Part shown: positions 1 to 11,703 of the stretch, piece by piece
Position numbering within the stretch: position 1 is the first letter of the stretch
Layout of the letters: each line of letters begins with the position of its first letter
DNA from: Parascedosporium putredinis
Lineage: Eukaryota > Ascomycota > Sordariomycetes > Microascales > Microascaceae
Assembly (NCBI GenBank): GCA_949357655.1
Contig: CASHTG010000001.1
Span: forward strand, 4,588,001 to 4,652,000
Direction of reading: 5' to 3'
Length of the DNA stretch: 64,000 bases
The notes under the pieces: generated by a model
The model's database searches: none
What the model was told of the DNA's origin: nothing
Seen by the model: the letters and a program-made list of their open reading frames with translations, nothing else
Position numbers and translations under genes: made by a program

Positions 1-1759
1 AGGGACGCATCCTCAAAGGCGAGGCTGAAGCGGGGAGTGGGAAGGGTGATGGTGGCCCCGTCAACAGTGAGGTCGGAGGACCCTTGTGACTGTTCATAGT
101 AGAACTGGTAGAGGCACTTGGGCACCTCTCCCTCTGTGGGCGTGAGGGGGTTGATGAGAGCAGCGCAGCGAGCGTCGGAGAGAATTCTCTTCGAGTCTGC
201 CGCTGTGAGGGTGGAGAGGTAAACAAGGCCTGTTTTTGAGGATTTCCCATTGTTAGCTAATCTTCAGGAAACGAAGAGCGCGACGAACAAAAGGATACAA
301 TAAGATAAGCGTGCATCAGCTTGTCAGAGGTTGTTGTCTTCAATGCGAAGCTCAGACAACGTAGATAAGTATTCAAAAGGAGAATCATCATAACACGAAA
401 AGAGGAAGATTCCAAAATGGAGGTATAAAGAACGAAGGGGGTTTCAACTTACACTGTCCAGATGGACATTCCCCAGTATCACTAGAGTGGGCCATTGCAT
501 AGATGGGGTACTTGTAGGTGGTACCCTCTAGTGAGCCTTGGGGAATGGCAATGGCTGCAACGGTGGGTGTCGGGGAACCCTCAACTACCGCCTCAAAGAG
601 CGGCTTCAGAGGGAATCGATCACGGCCACCAGCCTGCTCACCGTCTCCTTGGAAGCGAGTATTTCATCGCAACCACGGACGAGGGAGCGAGCCTTGACGG
701 TGATGCCGTTGTCCAGCTCAACCCCGAGGGATGCTCCGTCATTTTCATCCGCAGCAATTGCATGCTGGGATTTGATATTCATGCCGAGCATGTAAATACC
801 ACCGCCCACCGCACCGGCTCGGCAAGCTACTTGAGCGATTTCAGATGTACCGCCCCATTTGGGGTAGAGAGCAGCGAAGCCCTGCCCATACATTCCCATG
901 GAATTTAGGTGGCGGTGAATAATAGCGAGGCCATCCTTGACAGAGATCTCGCCGCTCTGGCTTAGAGTCAAAGTGATGATATAAGCGCGAAGAGACTTGT
1001 CGAGTTTGAACTCGGACTCCAAGAAACCGTCAAGCGGCTTGTGGGCATGGGGCTCCCACAATCCAGTCTGAGACTCCGACTCGAAATCCAAGACGAACTT
1101 GAGAAACTTCATCAAAGCACGCTTGGCTTTAACGGGAATCTTGGAGTTCAGGAAGACGGCCTCCCGGGTGGATGGGATCCTTGACAGCGACGGTGTTGAT
1201 TCGTCCGTCCCCGGGGTTCGTAGATGAAGAAGGACCCAACAGCGAGGAACTCGAGCTGGCGGTACGCGCGGGATGATACGAGCTGCGAGAGCAACGCCGA
1301 TCGGGCGTGGATAATTTGCGGCGAGAGGGAGATGGAATAGGCTCGAGATGGCAAGCTATCCGACTCCGGGGCCTGTATAATGGATGCAGACTTGAAGACG
1401 CCATCCTTGTCTGCTGCGGCATGGTCTCGCACCCAGCGAGAAACCTCTTGCAGAGTCAGGGCCGCATCAGGGCCGCCGTAATACTCGTTTGGGTCCACAT
1501 GAAGGATTTTCTTGTCGGAACGAGAGAGTGCACTTTTGGTATTTGGGTTCAGTCACAAGGTGAGCTGGGGAAGGTCAGATGGAGCTTCGCAGAAACAAAC
1601 GGGTAGAGCAAGGAGTGCGCCGAGAGAGGACAAGTCGGAGAATTGGAACTCCAAAAGGAAGGGAAAGAAGGGGGAAAAAACTTACAGTGCTAGCAGGGCC
1701 TGTTGGAGCCCCGTCCCGCAGATGACAACATCCCAGATCGTGTCTGAGAGGGACTCCAT
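1..1759 (-). CDS. MRS6: Rab escort protein (Rab geranylgeranyltransferase component A), 3' end cut by window edge
   Basis: REP presents newly made Rab GTPases to Rab geranylgeranyltransferase so that they gain their lipid anchors. It belongs to the RabGDI/REP superfamily. Exon 1 (1759-1686) encodes the FAD-type dinucleotide fold with ICGTGL. After a 153-nt intron, exon 2 starts at 1532 and carries the family signature KILHVDPNEYYGG. Further on come LRAYIITLTLSQ, GMYGQGFAALYPKWGG and the conserved block ending GGIYMLG. A donor at 452/451 and an acceptor at 231/230 join it to the last visible exon (229-1), which reads LVYLSTLT. Two one-base losses break the frame: near 1208-1216 (C run after FFIYEP) and near 609-614 (C run after AVIDS). 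Identity is confident. The start ATG at 1759 fits the family N terminus. The C terminus lies beyond position 1. Confidence 0.9.
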
Positions 1760-2497
1760 GATTTGCAACGCCAGAGGAACGCTGGGGGTGTTGCAAAGAC
1801 AGGCACAGATGAAGGTGAAAAGGAGGGAAGGAAGTAGGAGAAAAAAACCGAAGGAAGAAAAGTCGACGATGCAGGTTTGTCTGCCTGCAGGGAAGAGCAT
1901 GGAGTGGAGAATCAAGGGCATAGAAAGGGCTAAACTTCGGAAAGCATGGATTGGGTGTGGTTTGCGGTCCGTGCGCCACAGTCTTCGCAGGAGTATTTTG
2001 TCCACACAAATCTTGAACCTGGGACGAATTTTCTCCTGGATTCATATCTTCACCCGCTTAAGCAAGTCTCTCGGGCGCGAATACCTCGCTGCGTTTTCCG
2101 GGCTGCACAAACATCTTTCATTAGAAGTTTGGTGACTTGAGCGGTAGATGAATTCACTTTTTTATCTGCCAGTATCTACTGCTCTAGATTTTCAACCTGA
2201 AAGAGCGGTTCGAATGGTTGATACATGTTTACGTTGGTTCCTCTCCTAGAGTTCAGCGTCGGAAAGACCCAGCGCTACGTGGGTAGCACATGTGTGAAAC
2301 GGGGTACGCACTTTGATCCAATGGACCATTGCGAGGAATAAGAATAGACTTGATCACCCATTTGCGAGTGTTGTACTACAAGGCACCTTGCGGGAGAAAA
2401 TGCAGATATATGCTAAAAGGCCAAGCTTTGATTTCTAGGGGGAGAATAAAGGCCTTCTACCAGTCTCCTCACTTCTATCTCAGTCTAGGGGTGGGTA
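1760..2497. other. Intergenic: MRS6 upstream region and RRP43 3' flank
   Basis: This spacer lies between two genes on the minus strand. It should hold the MRS6 promoter and leader and the RRP43 3' UTR. Open frames here have no recognisable protein similarity and no conserved motif. Nothing else is visible. Confidence 0.6.
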
Positions 2498-3512
2498 TCA
2501 AGGTGACTCCTCAATTGCTGACCGAAACTCATCCCATCTCTTCTCTGCGACCACAACGTAGCCACGTAATAATTGGGGCGTCGCGATCGTACCTCCGTGT
2601 TTCGTGATGCTCAATATCTTTGTCTCGCCGCCGCTCTTGTCCACGACGACGGTAATGGCTTCGTCGCAGAGCGACTCCTCTAGCCGATCCGGGTCCAGGA
2701 GAAGCCAGAATTTGCCATCGCTCGGCCTGTCTGTGTCTTTGCCTGTGAAAATGGCGGCAGTGGATGCGATGGGCATACCGTTGATGGTGAGAGGCACGGG
2801 GTCATCCGAGAACAAACGATCCTCTCCGAGTCGGGGTCCCACCGAGCCTTGGGCAGCTTGGTATTTCGCAAGGCCGCCACTGTAGCCGCCCACGCGGCAT
2901 CAAAGGGTTCCCGTCAAAGGAGATGAAGAACACGTCAATGTAGAGCACCCAGTATGCCACCAGTTTCTTGCTGTCCCCGGCCGCGTATTCATCCTCTTCG
3001 TCCCCGACCGCCATGGCGTCGTCCTCGTCGTCGAGCGGCGATGTGTACCATATCCTGAGATCGTCGGGGCTGACCAGCTTGGACGCGTGGAGCAGCGAAT
3101 AGACGCGGGTGCTCAGAGTTTGGGCAAGCGTGGTGGGAGGCTGGCCTGGGAGAAACTGGGGCGAGCACCCGGTGGCCAGCTCCAAGTTGGGGACGAGGAG
3201 GTCATAATCCTTGAGCTCGGTTTTCCGGTTTGACGGCCTAAAGTTTGGTATGTCGGAAGTCAATATGGTCTCGGCGCGCACGCCGCAGATCACGGTGGTG
3301 TCGCCGCAGCGGACGAGCGAGCTTCCGTTGGCGTGTGTGAGGCTAGAGTTGTTGACGGTGGGCGGGCGGGCAGCGCGAGGTGCACGACCGTTGCTTCGGG
3401 CTGGAGCGGTGCCTTCGTCGGAGGGTTCGAGGTTGGCGAGGAGATAAGGGTGCGGCGAGAGTTTCGCAAAGGTAGCTCGTGGCAAGCCCCGCGGGCCACC
3501 TTCGGAAGCCAT
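2498..3512 (-). CDS. RRP43: Exosome complex subunit Rrp43 (EXOSC8-like RNase PH domain protein)
   Basis: Rrp43 is one of the six RNase PH-fold subunits that form the catalytically inert ring of the RNA exosome, which acts in rRNA maturation and RNA decay in the nucleus and cytoplasm. The protein starts at 3512 with MASEGGPRGLP and the ring-subunit opening FAKLSPHPYL. It continues with SSLTHANGSSLVRCGDTTVICGVRAE, typical of RNase PH folds, and CSPQFLPGQPP. The C-terminal half (PVPLTINGMPIASTAAIF, LLDPDRLEESLCDEAITVVVD) is the RNase PH second domain. About 338 codons suits the family. Reading is interrupted near 2903-2907 (a C lost in AACCC before TTTGATGCC) and near 2805-2815, so three overlapping frames must be joined. 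No intron is needed. The sequence does not show the arginine and aspartate set of active RNase PH enzymes, as expected for this subunit. Confidence 0.88.
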
Positions 3513-6500
3513 GATTCGGATGCTTTCGCAAAATGTTGGGAGGGGCTTCCCTGTGCAGATGCCACTCGTCGATAGGCTGATTAGACGAGGGAACAGGACG
3601 CTCGCAAAAATTATCCCAGACGGACAGGGAGTGTTTGGGGGAGAGTAGGGTTCTGGATACCCTCAAACTGGGAGGCAGACACTATTTCTGCTGCTATTGC
3701 CGTCGTGTCTGAATTTTACGATGGGACAAGTTTATCTCAGCCTTGTAGAAAGTGGGGGAGGGAACATTCTTTTCGTGGGTTTGTGGCCAATGGTTTATCT
3801 CCGCTGAGCGAGGCTGCTGGGCCTCTCAGCTCGTGCCCCACCAGCAAGCTCTCCATCTTGAGCTCGTTTAGAGGGTGTGTGGGGTGCGCAGCGCCGACAC
3901 ACTGCAAGGTACAGTCCGAATCTGCCTTGGAAACTAGTTCACGACGATTTGGCTGTTATCGGATACTAGGAAGCAAGAAATAGGACATCCACATGCTTCT
4001 TCAACTTTAAGATCGCCGCTCAGGAAGAAGACAGGCCGAAATATGGTATCACCTTTCTCCCGGGTCCTATCAACTCAGGGACCAGGAAAGACCTCTTGTT
4101 TACGGATCTTGTTAAAGAACGCCAATCAGTTATAAATATGAAAAAAGACAAAAGAAATAGCGTCCTCTGGAAAGGACCTCACTGTCAATAAAACCAATTG
4201 GACCAGTCCTGCACGTGGGTTAAAGATTGTTGAGAGAACATCCACCGAAGAGGCAGAGTTCGCGGCGTTATCACAGAGTACCCTCTTGTGCAGAATCACG
4301 GAATATGGAGAAGAATGCATCCCCAAGCGATTCGCACATCATCGCGCCTCCGTGCAGTATTGATCTGTGATCATTGAGCTTGCCGTGGTAGTACATTGAC
4401 CAAGATTCGGGGCGCCAAGTGCACTGGCCACGGCCATGCAAGAACTGACTATTGGCAATGTGGTGGATGCTCCCTGCGTCTTCGAGTTGGCTAGGGAGAA
4501 CATTGAAAACACGAGCTCTCAGAAGGGAAGGAGACGCACAGCGCCGCATGATGATAGCTTGAGTAGGTGGTTCTCAAGCCACAAAGAGATTTGGCCTCTA
4601 AAATCACGGCAGATACATATTCCCACATGGAATGGTACAAGGAAGTAGGAATGGACACAGCAAAAGACATGGCATGGCCGGCAGTGCGAGTTGGGGAATG
4701 GAGAGGGGCAAGGGGATAGCTCTGGTGATGGCACTGAAGGCGCCGACACTTGCGGAGCGGCAGGTTCCCCGCCCACTCATCTTGCCAGCACAAATCCAGG
4801 GATATCGTCAATGATGGTCAATAGTGATGGCTAACGACACGAGCACAGCATAGCGCCTGATTGATTGATGGACGGGGAGAAGAGCAGGATTCGATCGATG
4901 CATTGCTATCCGGATCATTCAATCTTCCTTTGTGTCCTTGTGTGGAACTGAGCTGGGGGCTGCACGGTTGAGCACACCCAGCTCTGGCGAATCAGACCCC
5001 GGGTCTTGCCGCCCGTATATTGCGACCTTAAAGTGGGCCTCGAATCACATCACAGAGCAAGCCAAGCAAGGGCCCCCTCGATGACCCCGACTCTGAGCTT
5101 GACCTTCAACGTCTGGCTTGCCATTCGCCAGGCTCAATCGTGACTGTGTACGCTAGCGTATCCTTTTTCCTTCCTCCTTGGAGGGCGTTTTCTAGCTCTT
5201 CTCCCCTCCTCGTTCAGCGATCGAATGGTTCGTCGTCTAACGCCAGCACCCTCGAGGTGCGCATCCAATTCTCAAGACTATCCTCGAGGAGTGGGCAACC
5301 ATCATCTCCTTTAGGGGTTCGCCATGATAGGAGGTCCTGTCGTACCTGCCGGGGACGTACATCAATCTGGTGATCTACAAGTATGGATGTAGCGTATGGG
5401 GGCTGGTTCAGTGGCGGTGGGCTTCGTTTGCTGCTTCATGCGATGGCTCGGCACATCTCTCTTGGTGACCACGAACGACGTGGATGCACATGTAGTGCAC
5501 CGAGAAATCGTGAAAAGAATAAGCACCTCGATCTCCCCGTTGGAGCGAGCTGTATTACAAGAAAGCACAAATCCTTCACCCCCGGCTCGTATTTAGCTAT
5601 CGAGCCGCTGCTCAACGCATTCCGCCAAGTCACTCCGCTCTCCACGATGGGGAAATCTAAAAGAAAGAAGACTTCAAAAGAAAAAAAAAAAAAGGAAGGA
5701 AAAGGACTCATGGCTGTCTCCTGCCGCAAGGTGGCTGCGGAGCACAGATCACCGTCAACCGGTCCATCATCCGTCATCCATGGATGGGCGCATCAAGATC
5801 TGCCGCCTCTGTTGGTTCCCGGCGTCAATGTCGATAGCACTGTCGTCTCCAGGTTCAATCTATTTTATCCATACAAGAACTTATAGAAACGAGTGTGATA
5901 ATAGACATTGCGGGAAAACCAAAAATTCCGGCTCTTCCCTTTTACTTGAGTTCTCGCGAAGGTCGCCATCTGCACGCCCGGACCCATTCCAGGTTTTCAC
6001 TTGTCGCTTGCCGTTCAGCAACACTTAGTGTAGTCGCTATCGCACTTGTCTTTAGTTTATCGGGAAAAGTTCTCGCGTCTGCACATCGGTCTATCTCGGT
6101 GCGCTGTTTTGCTCTTTTTTCAAAGCACAACCAAGCATTACATGCGCGCGCTCATGAGTAAAGTGGGCATTCCAACGGGAGTGCTTTGGCCAGCTAGCCA
6201 GACATGCCAGGTAGCGGACCGCCAGAAGATCCCACTCGAGATACCTTGTCAACTTGTCTTGCTTGTCTTGCTTGTCCAGCACCTCGTCGATTTCGGGCGG
6301 CGGGTGGGATTCGTGCAGATCCCGCCCCGCCATGTCCCCCAATCCCCCAATCCCCCTCTTTCCCTCACCTCGCCTCCCGCAGGCATACCCCTGCTCCATG
6401 CACCTCTTGGGCTGGGGGATGGATTCGGCTCCCGCCTTTCCCTTGCTCTAGCGTCTTGGAGGTGAGCACACACCTGTCATTCCTTGCAGTGCTCTCTCGG

Positions 6501-8091
6501 TGCTCTGGCCAGCCATCTCTCGCCAACCTCAATTCTTCACAGAATCCCCATTTCAAGCTAGCCCTCATGGGAGGAAAAAGGGTTGCTTGGAGGTAGGGAT
6601 AGTGGGGAGAGGGAGGGCCAGCACAACACGATTGATTGTGACTGAATGCTTGGATGGCCTTTCCAGCTTGAGGGCTCGTCACCCATCGCCCTTTGCTGGC
6701 CGCGGAGACAAGCGCCCACACCATGCTCGTTGCGGTTTTCCTGGGAGTGTGACATACCACGGTCAATTTTGCTTCTGGCCAATGCGAAAGGGTCGTCTGC
6801 CGCCTCGTGGAAATGGTGCATTGGAACATTGACATTACCTGTCGACCAACAGATAATAGCTTTTCGCGCTTCGTTCGTTTGCAGCTTCTTTCTGGCCCCC
6901 AAAGGGGTGACAATAGACAAGGTACACACCGTTTCTTGCCCAGCTTGTCTTTTTTTCCCTTTCTTTTCTCTCGTTCGATTCTCTATTGATCCTCATCCCC
7001 CGAATCACTTCTTTTCCGCCGATTCTCTGCTGCCGCCGGCTGGAAAAGACCTGCCTCTCGAGAGCCATTCTCTCTTTGGTCGTTGACCCCCAAAAGCGGA
7101 CGAGATATCAGACATCCCTGCTCGCCTACCTTTCCATCACACGCTCATTGACAAGTAGATTGGGCCAAACCCGCCAACAGTTTTCTTTTCCTTTCCTGCA
7201 GCCGTTTTCTCTCTGCATCTCACCACCTGGAAGTCCTGATCCTGGTTCCACCTTGCGCTTCCCACTCGTTCGATACCCGGACAAAACTCAAGGACGGTAT
7301 AGTCCAGGCCCTCGGCCCCCAACGAGGAACCGGGGCCCTTTTTCTCTTCTTTGAACAACTCTGTCTGCTGTTTGCTCGTGCTCCCTGTCCATATTATATC
7401 CTCCGGCCGTCCTTCTCCAGCTCAACCCCTCTTCTCCCGCCCCCTCTCCTCTTTTTTCGACTCTCGGCCGTTATCTCGAAGTCCCTCATTAGTTAATACC
7501 CAATTTTCTTGTTCTTTTTCCTTTTTCTTGGGTCCCTTTACATCGCCCTTCGACCTCGGGAAATAATTACCCTCGCTTCTCTGTTGTCCTCTCGAACTCG
7601 AGCTTAGACAGCGGCGCGCAAGGGCAAGCAACCGGAACCAACGTGGCCGAGATCTCGCAAAGAAGCTGTAAGACGGTAATAGGAGGAAGGCCAATTCAAC
7701 GTCTAGGGACTTTATCGGAGCGAGTCATCACCTTTTCGCCTTTTGTTTGGCCTTTTTCTCGGTCTGGTTCCCGCGTGGCGAACTCGCCTCCTCCTGCGAC
7801 CAACTTACACGACCGCATTTCATGTGGGCGACCCAATAATCCTCGCCAACCTCCTGCATTGGCCGGCCCAATATTACAACCCGCCCGCCCTCCTCCCCCC
7901 TTCGCCCTCCAGTTTTCCCCGTCGGTCGCGCAAAAACATTGAAGCATAGCTGTGATCCGATTCCCATGGTCTACCATACCTAAGGATCGCGCGGATATCC
8001 TGCCCAACGCCGCGCTCCTTTCGCCGCGCGCATTGCTGTCTGCTCTCCCTCCTCTTTCCATTCTCAGGCTAACGAGCCAACTCCGACAACC
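3513..8091. other. Long intergenic region (4.6 kb) upstream of the ferric reductase
   Basis: No gene is recognisable. Open frames of 90-180 codons on both strands are low-complexity or lack family resemblance. A poly-A run lies at about 5686-5699 and a 9-bp triplicate at 6253-6279. From about 6930 to 7570 the plus strand is C/T-rich, as in leaders and core promoters of filamentous fungi, and probably belongs to the reductase gene. The divergent RRP43 promoter should lie just right of 3512. A non-coding transcript or a fast-evolving small gene cannot be excluded. Confidence 0.5.
6253..6279. repeat. Short tandem repeat, 9-bp unit, about 3 copies
   Basis: Two perfect copies of CTTGTCTTG are followed by a degenerate third copy (CTTGTCCAG). 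It lies in non-coding sequence upstream of the ferric reductase. Confidence 0.8.
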
Positions 8092-10748
8092 ATGAGCCCC
8101 AAACCACATCACGGCCTCGCTGAGGTCGCGCACTCTACGACGAGCACGATAGTAGAATTGGCAAAGCGCATCTTCATCCCCTAACGCCTACGAGCCCTCC
8201 CGGTCTGGTCGAAGCGAATACCGTGGATCCCTGGATAGAGTCGGGAAAGTATGGTCTCGGATGGACATATTTCGCACTCGCTCTCGTGGGCACCGTCCTC
8301 TTTATGAGATTCTGGCATTTTTGGCAGGACAAGATCCGCCAGGCCATTTACAAAGCCGAAGTCGAAGAGCACTATCAACAAGCGTACAACATCGAACTCG
8401 ATTATACCCATGCCATGCGCACCAACGAGCATGGCCGCGTATTCTTCCCCGAAGTTGGCGGCGACAGCGAGAAGCAGTTCCGCCCCAAGGCCCACTTGTC
8501 GTCGATTGGCTTCGTCAACGATACCTTGGCCCTCTTTCGATGGGTCTTTTACCGTCCTATCCCTGATCTTGTATGGCGCAAGCACCGCTTCACCTTTTCC
8601 TCCCTCGCCGTGCTCGCCACTGTCCTCGTCGCCATCATTTTTGTCGTTCTCTACTGTTTCCTGAAGCAGCCTCTGTTTTGGGAGAGCATCGAGTACGGTT
8701 CCCCCTGTCGCCATCCGCTCCGGCATGATTGCCGTTGCCATGACCCCTGGATCATCGCCACGAGCATGAAGGCGAATCTGCTCACCGTGCTCATTGGCAT
8801 TGGACCCGAGAGGCTTAATGTCTTTCACCGCTGGGCCGGCTACATCTGCCTCTTCATGTCGCTCGTCCACGCCGTGCCGTTCTATATTCAGCCTGTCTGG
8901 AACGATGACGGGATGGCCATTTTCCAGCGCCTGTTCCCTGGAGGCAGCGGTATCATCTACGGCACCGGAATCGCGTGCTTGGTACCCCTCGTATGGCTCT
9001 GCGTTGCCTCGCTGCCTTTTATCAGGCGCATTGCCTATGAGCTCTTCGTCATTCTCCACGTCCCCGTGGGTGCTGTATACATTGGTGTCCTCTTCTGGCA
9101 CACCAAGAACTTCCTCATGTCGTGGAGCTACCTCTATACTAGTGTCGCCATCTGGGTTGTCTGCTACCTGATGCGCTTCTTCAACCTGAACTGGGTAAGG
9201 CCCTGGCGGCTTGCCTTCATGGTTGGCGACGAGGCTGCCATCACCCTGATGTCAGAAAACGCCATCAAGATTACGATCCCCACCCAGATGAGGTGGAAGC
9301 CCGGCCAATACGTGTACCTTCGCATGCCCGGCATCTCCCTCTTTGAGAACCACCCCTTCACAATCGCCTCTCTCTGCAGCGACGACTTTCCCTCCGATTA
9401 TGGTGACGAATACAGGGATTGCGTCGTTGTTTTCAAGCCCTATGGCGGATTCACACGCCGAGTTCTCGAAACCGCCATTGAAAAGGGCCCTTTCCACACA
9501 TACCGAGCGTTCCTCGATGGGCCCTATGGAGGAATGCGGCGCGATCTCGCGGCTTTCGACACCTGTATTCTTATTGCCGGTGGCAGTGGAGTCACCGCGC
9601 TCATGTCGCAGCTTCTAAACCTCATCAAGCGCATGAGGGACGGCAAGGCCATTACGCGCAAGGTCGTCGTCATCTGGGCTATCAAGCGGCTCGAGGCGAT
9701 GGACTGGTTCCGTGAAGAGCTCCGCATCTGCCGTGACTCGGCTCCCCCGAGAGTGTCACTTGCAAGTTCTTCGTCACGGCAACGACGCGTCCGAATCGCG
9801 GAGCCATCGGTGCCCAGGGTCCCGACAGGAACACCCGTGCTCTGAGCAACATGCTGCATGATAGGCTTGACGGCTTCGTTGCCGGTATCGCCTCCAAGCG
9901 CAACTCCGCCCTCATCATGGCCGAGGCCCAGGGGATCCCGAACGCGAGAGAGAGCTCCGCGCTGAAAACGATGACAAGATCACCGCGCTACCGCAAACCA
10001 AACACCTCCAAGCCCACGCCCACAACAACCACCCTCCCCTCCTCCCCCTGGCGGACCGGCTCCCAACATCCGAGTGTACTCCCCTCAGGACGACCACAAA
10101 ACCGACTCTGGCGATGACAAGCCCTCGGATGCCTTCCACAGCGGCGAAGACACCTCCGCGGGAAGAAAGCGCGAGTTCCATTTCCCACCTCTAGCGCCTC
10201 GCAGCGACGCTCCCCACTTTAACTACGCCCCTCCCTCGCCTCGCAGGATCCCGCCTCCCACCGTCGAGGATGACGACGACGACGACGTTGGCGACGACAC
10301 GGCGGCCAACACCGCCTGGAACCGCGGGGGCTTGCCCGTGCGCGCCCCCGAGCTCGCCCACCTCCGCACCACCAACCTCCCCTCCCGCGACCAAGCCCGA
10401 CCCACCAGCACGTTTGGCCCACCCTCGGGCTTCGAGTTCGGCTTCTCCGAAACCCCCACAGAGTTCCGCAAGAGCCTGATGCGTTTCGCCTTCCCCGTGC
10501 CCCATCAAATTGATGGCGGCTGGAGCGTCGAGTACGGCCGCCCCGATCTCGGCTACATGCTCCGCGAGTGGGCGCGTGGCGGGCCCGACGGAAGAGGCAT
10601 CCTCGGCCGCAGGACGGCGGTGTTCGTCTGCGGACCCGCTACCATGAGAGAGGGCGTTGCCAGGACGGTGGCGAGACTGCAGGCGGAGATTTGGGGCGAC
10701 GATAAGCTGGAGGAGATCTTTTTGCATACGGAAAACTATGCGCTGTAA
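8092..10748 (+). CDS. Ferric reductase transmembrane component (FRE/NOX-like metalloreductase)
   Basis: A plasma-membrane or vacuolar flavocytochrome b that passes electrons from NADPH through FAD and two hemes to ferric iron or copper chelates. An N-terminal hydrophobic helix is followed by the ferric-reductase membrane domain. Counting from the GTG codon at 8223, heme-ligand histidines sit at about 202 (FHRW), 216 (VHAV), 279 (ILHV) and 293 (FWH), with the expected 13-residue spacing in each pair. The FAD-binding HPFT motif is at about 377 and the NADPH-binding GGSGVT at about 453; CGPAT lies near the C terminus. The 8223 frame opens without ATG. The likely start is ATG 8092 (MSPKPHH), joined through an indel near 8121. 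Other frame breaks: a C gained near 8700 and one lost near 8746 (compensating), then near 9747, 9930 and 10030-10060. No intron is needed. A long disordered Asp/Pro-rich insert splits the NAD domain. The substrate metal is not evident. Confidence 0.88.
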
Positions 10749-11703
10749 GCGGCGACTAGGAAAACCCCGGGCAACAGTGGAAGATGGTTGGAGCGGGGTT
10801 TGTATTTTATAGTCGGGACGAGAGAAGAGGAGTGCGTGTATGCGGTATTAGGAAGTCTACCCTTGCCTGAGGTGGACCTCCCCCTCCATACGCCACCTTC
10901 TTGCCCCCGCCGTCCCACCCGGGGAACGAGGTTCTTTTTTTCTTTTATTATCATGATACCATCTCTTGTTGTTTTCACGGGGCTACTCGGGAAGGATCCG
11001 CAGAAGAGGTGCGACGCCAGGCTTTCCCCATCTTTTTTATGTACGATGAAGTGCGAGCAGAATCGCCTCTCGTCCGAGTTCCCGCTTTCTCTTATCTCGC
11101 CTGCCCTCTATCTCTGGCCCGCTCGGGAATTCTTTTTTCGTTGCTTCCTCTCTGATCTATTGGAGAAGAGTGGCAAGCGCGCTAAAGAACAGTATACGTG
11201 CGAGGAGGAGAAGAGCTGCTTGGGTCGGCTACTTCTTTTCCTCGGTGCACACTACACATATATATAACACACTTTTCCTTGGTGTACTTTTTTTTATCAC
11301 TTTAGTACGGCACTGGTATTGGTCGGATTAATGAATCAAAGCAAAACATGATGAAATCATCGTCAACGTAACCTCGTCTGTTTTCAACGTGCTATATATG
11401 AGGTGTTGTCAAGTGTGGTGAGCTGAGTTGGGTTAAATGGGACATTTACCGCCTTGTTTGATATTCCGTAGCCTCGTGAACATAAAACGAAAAGAAAGCA
11501 GACATGGAACTTGGAGAGAGCGCCCTGTAGGTTCTGGGTAATACCCTAGCTCCCTCATACCATTGGAAGAAATAAAAGGTGACATGAACTGGCGTGGCAA
11601 GAGCGCGCTACGAATACAAAACAGCTTGAGGGGGAAGAGAGAGAGAAGGATAAAGAGAAAAAGAAGAAAAAAAGAAATGAACAACCTCGTGTTGAGGCGT
11701 TTA
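10749..11703. other. Convergent 3' flanks of ferric reductase and ALO1
   Basis: The two genes point at each other here. The stretch has T-rich runs (for example 10934-10948 and 11288-11295) and a purine-rich tract at about 11630-11680 next to the ALO1 stop. These fit 3' UTR and polyadenylation regions on both strands. No gene is seen. Confidence 0.6.

Noticed and set aside
4271..4549. Possible small gene on the minus strand
   Set aside because: No recognisable motif, no clear intron or codon bias, and overlapping frames of similar length on both strands.
6365..6929. Minus-strand frame of 182 codons in the region upstream of the ferric reductase
   Set aside because: Composition is non-coding-like and no conserved domain is seen.
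8181..9101. Open frame of about 306 codons on the minus strand opposite the ferric reductase
   Set aside because: It is the antisense of a clearly homologous coding region. Long antisense frames arise from G+C-rich third positions; its translation is charged, lacks known motifs, and has no independent support.
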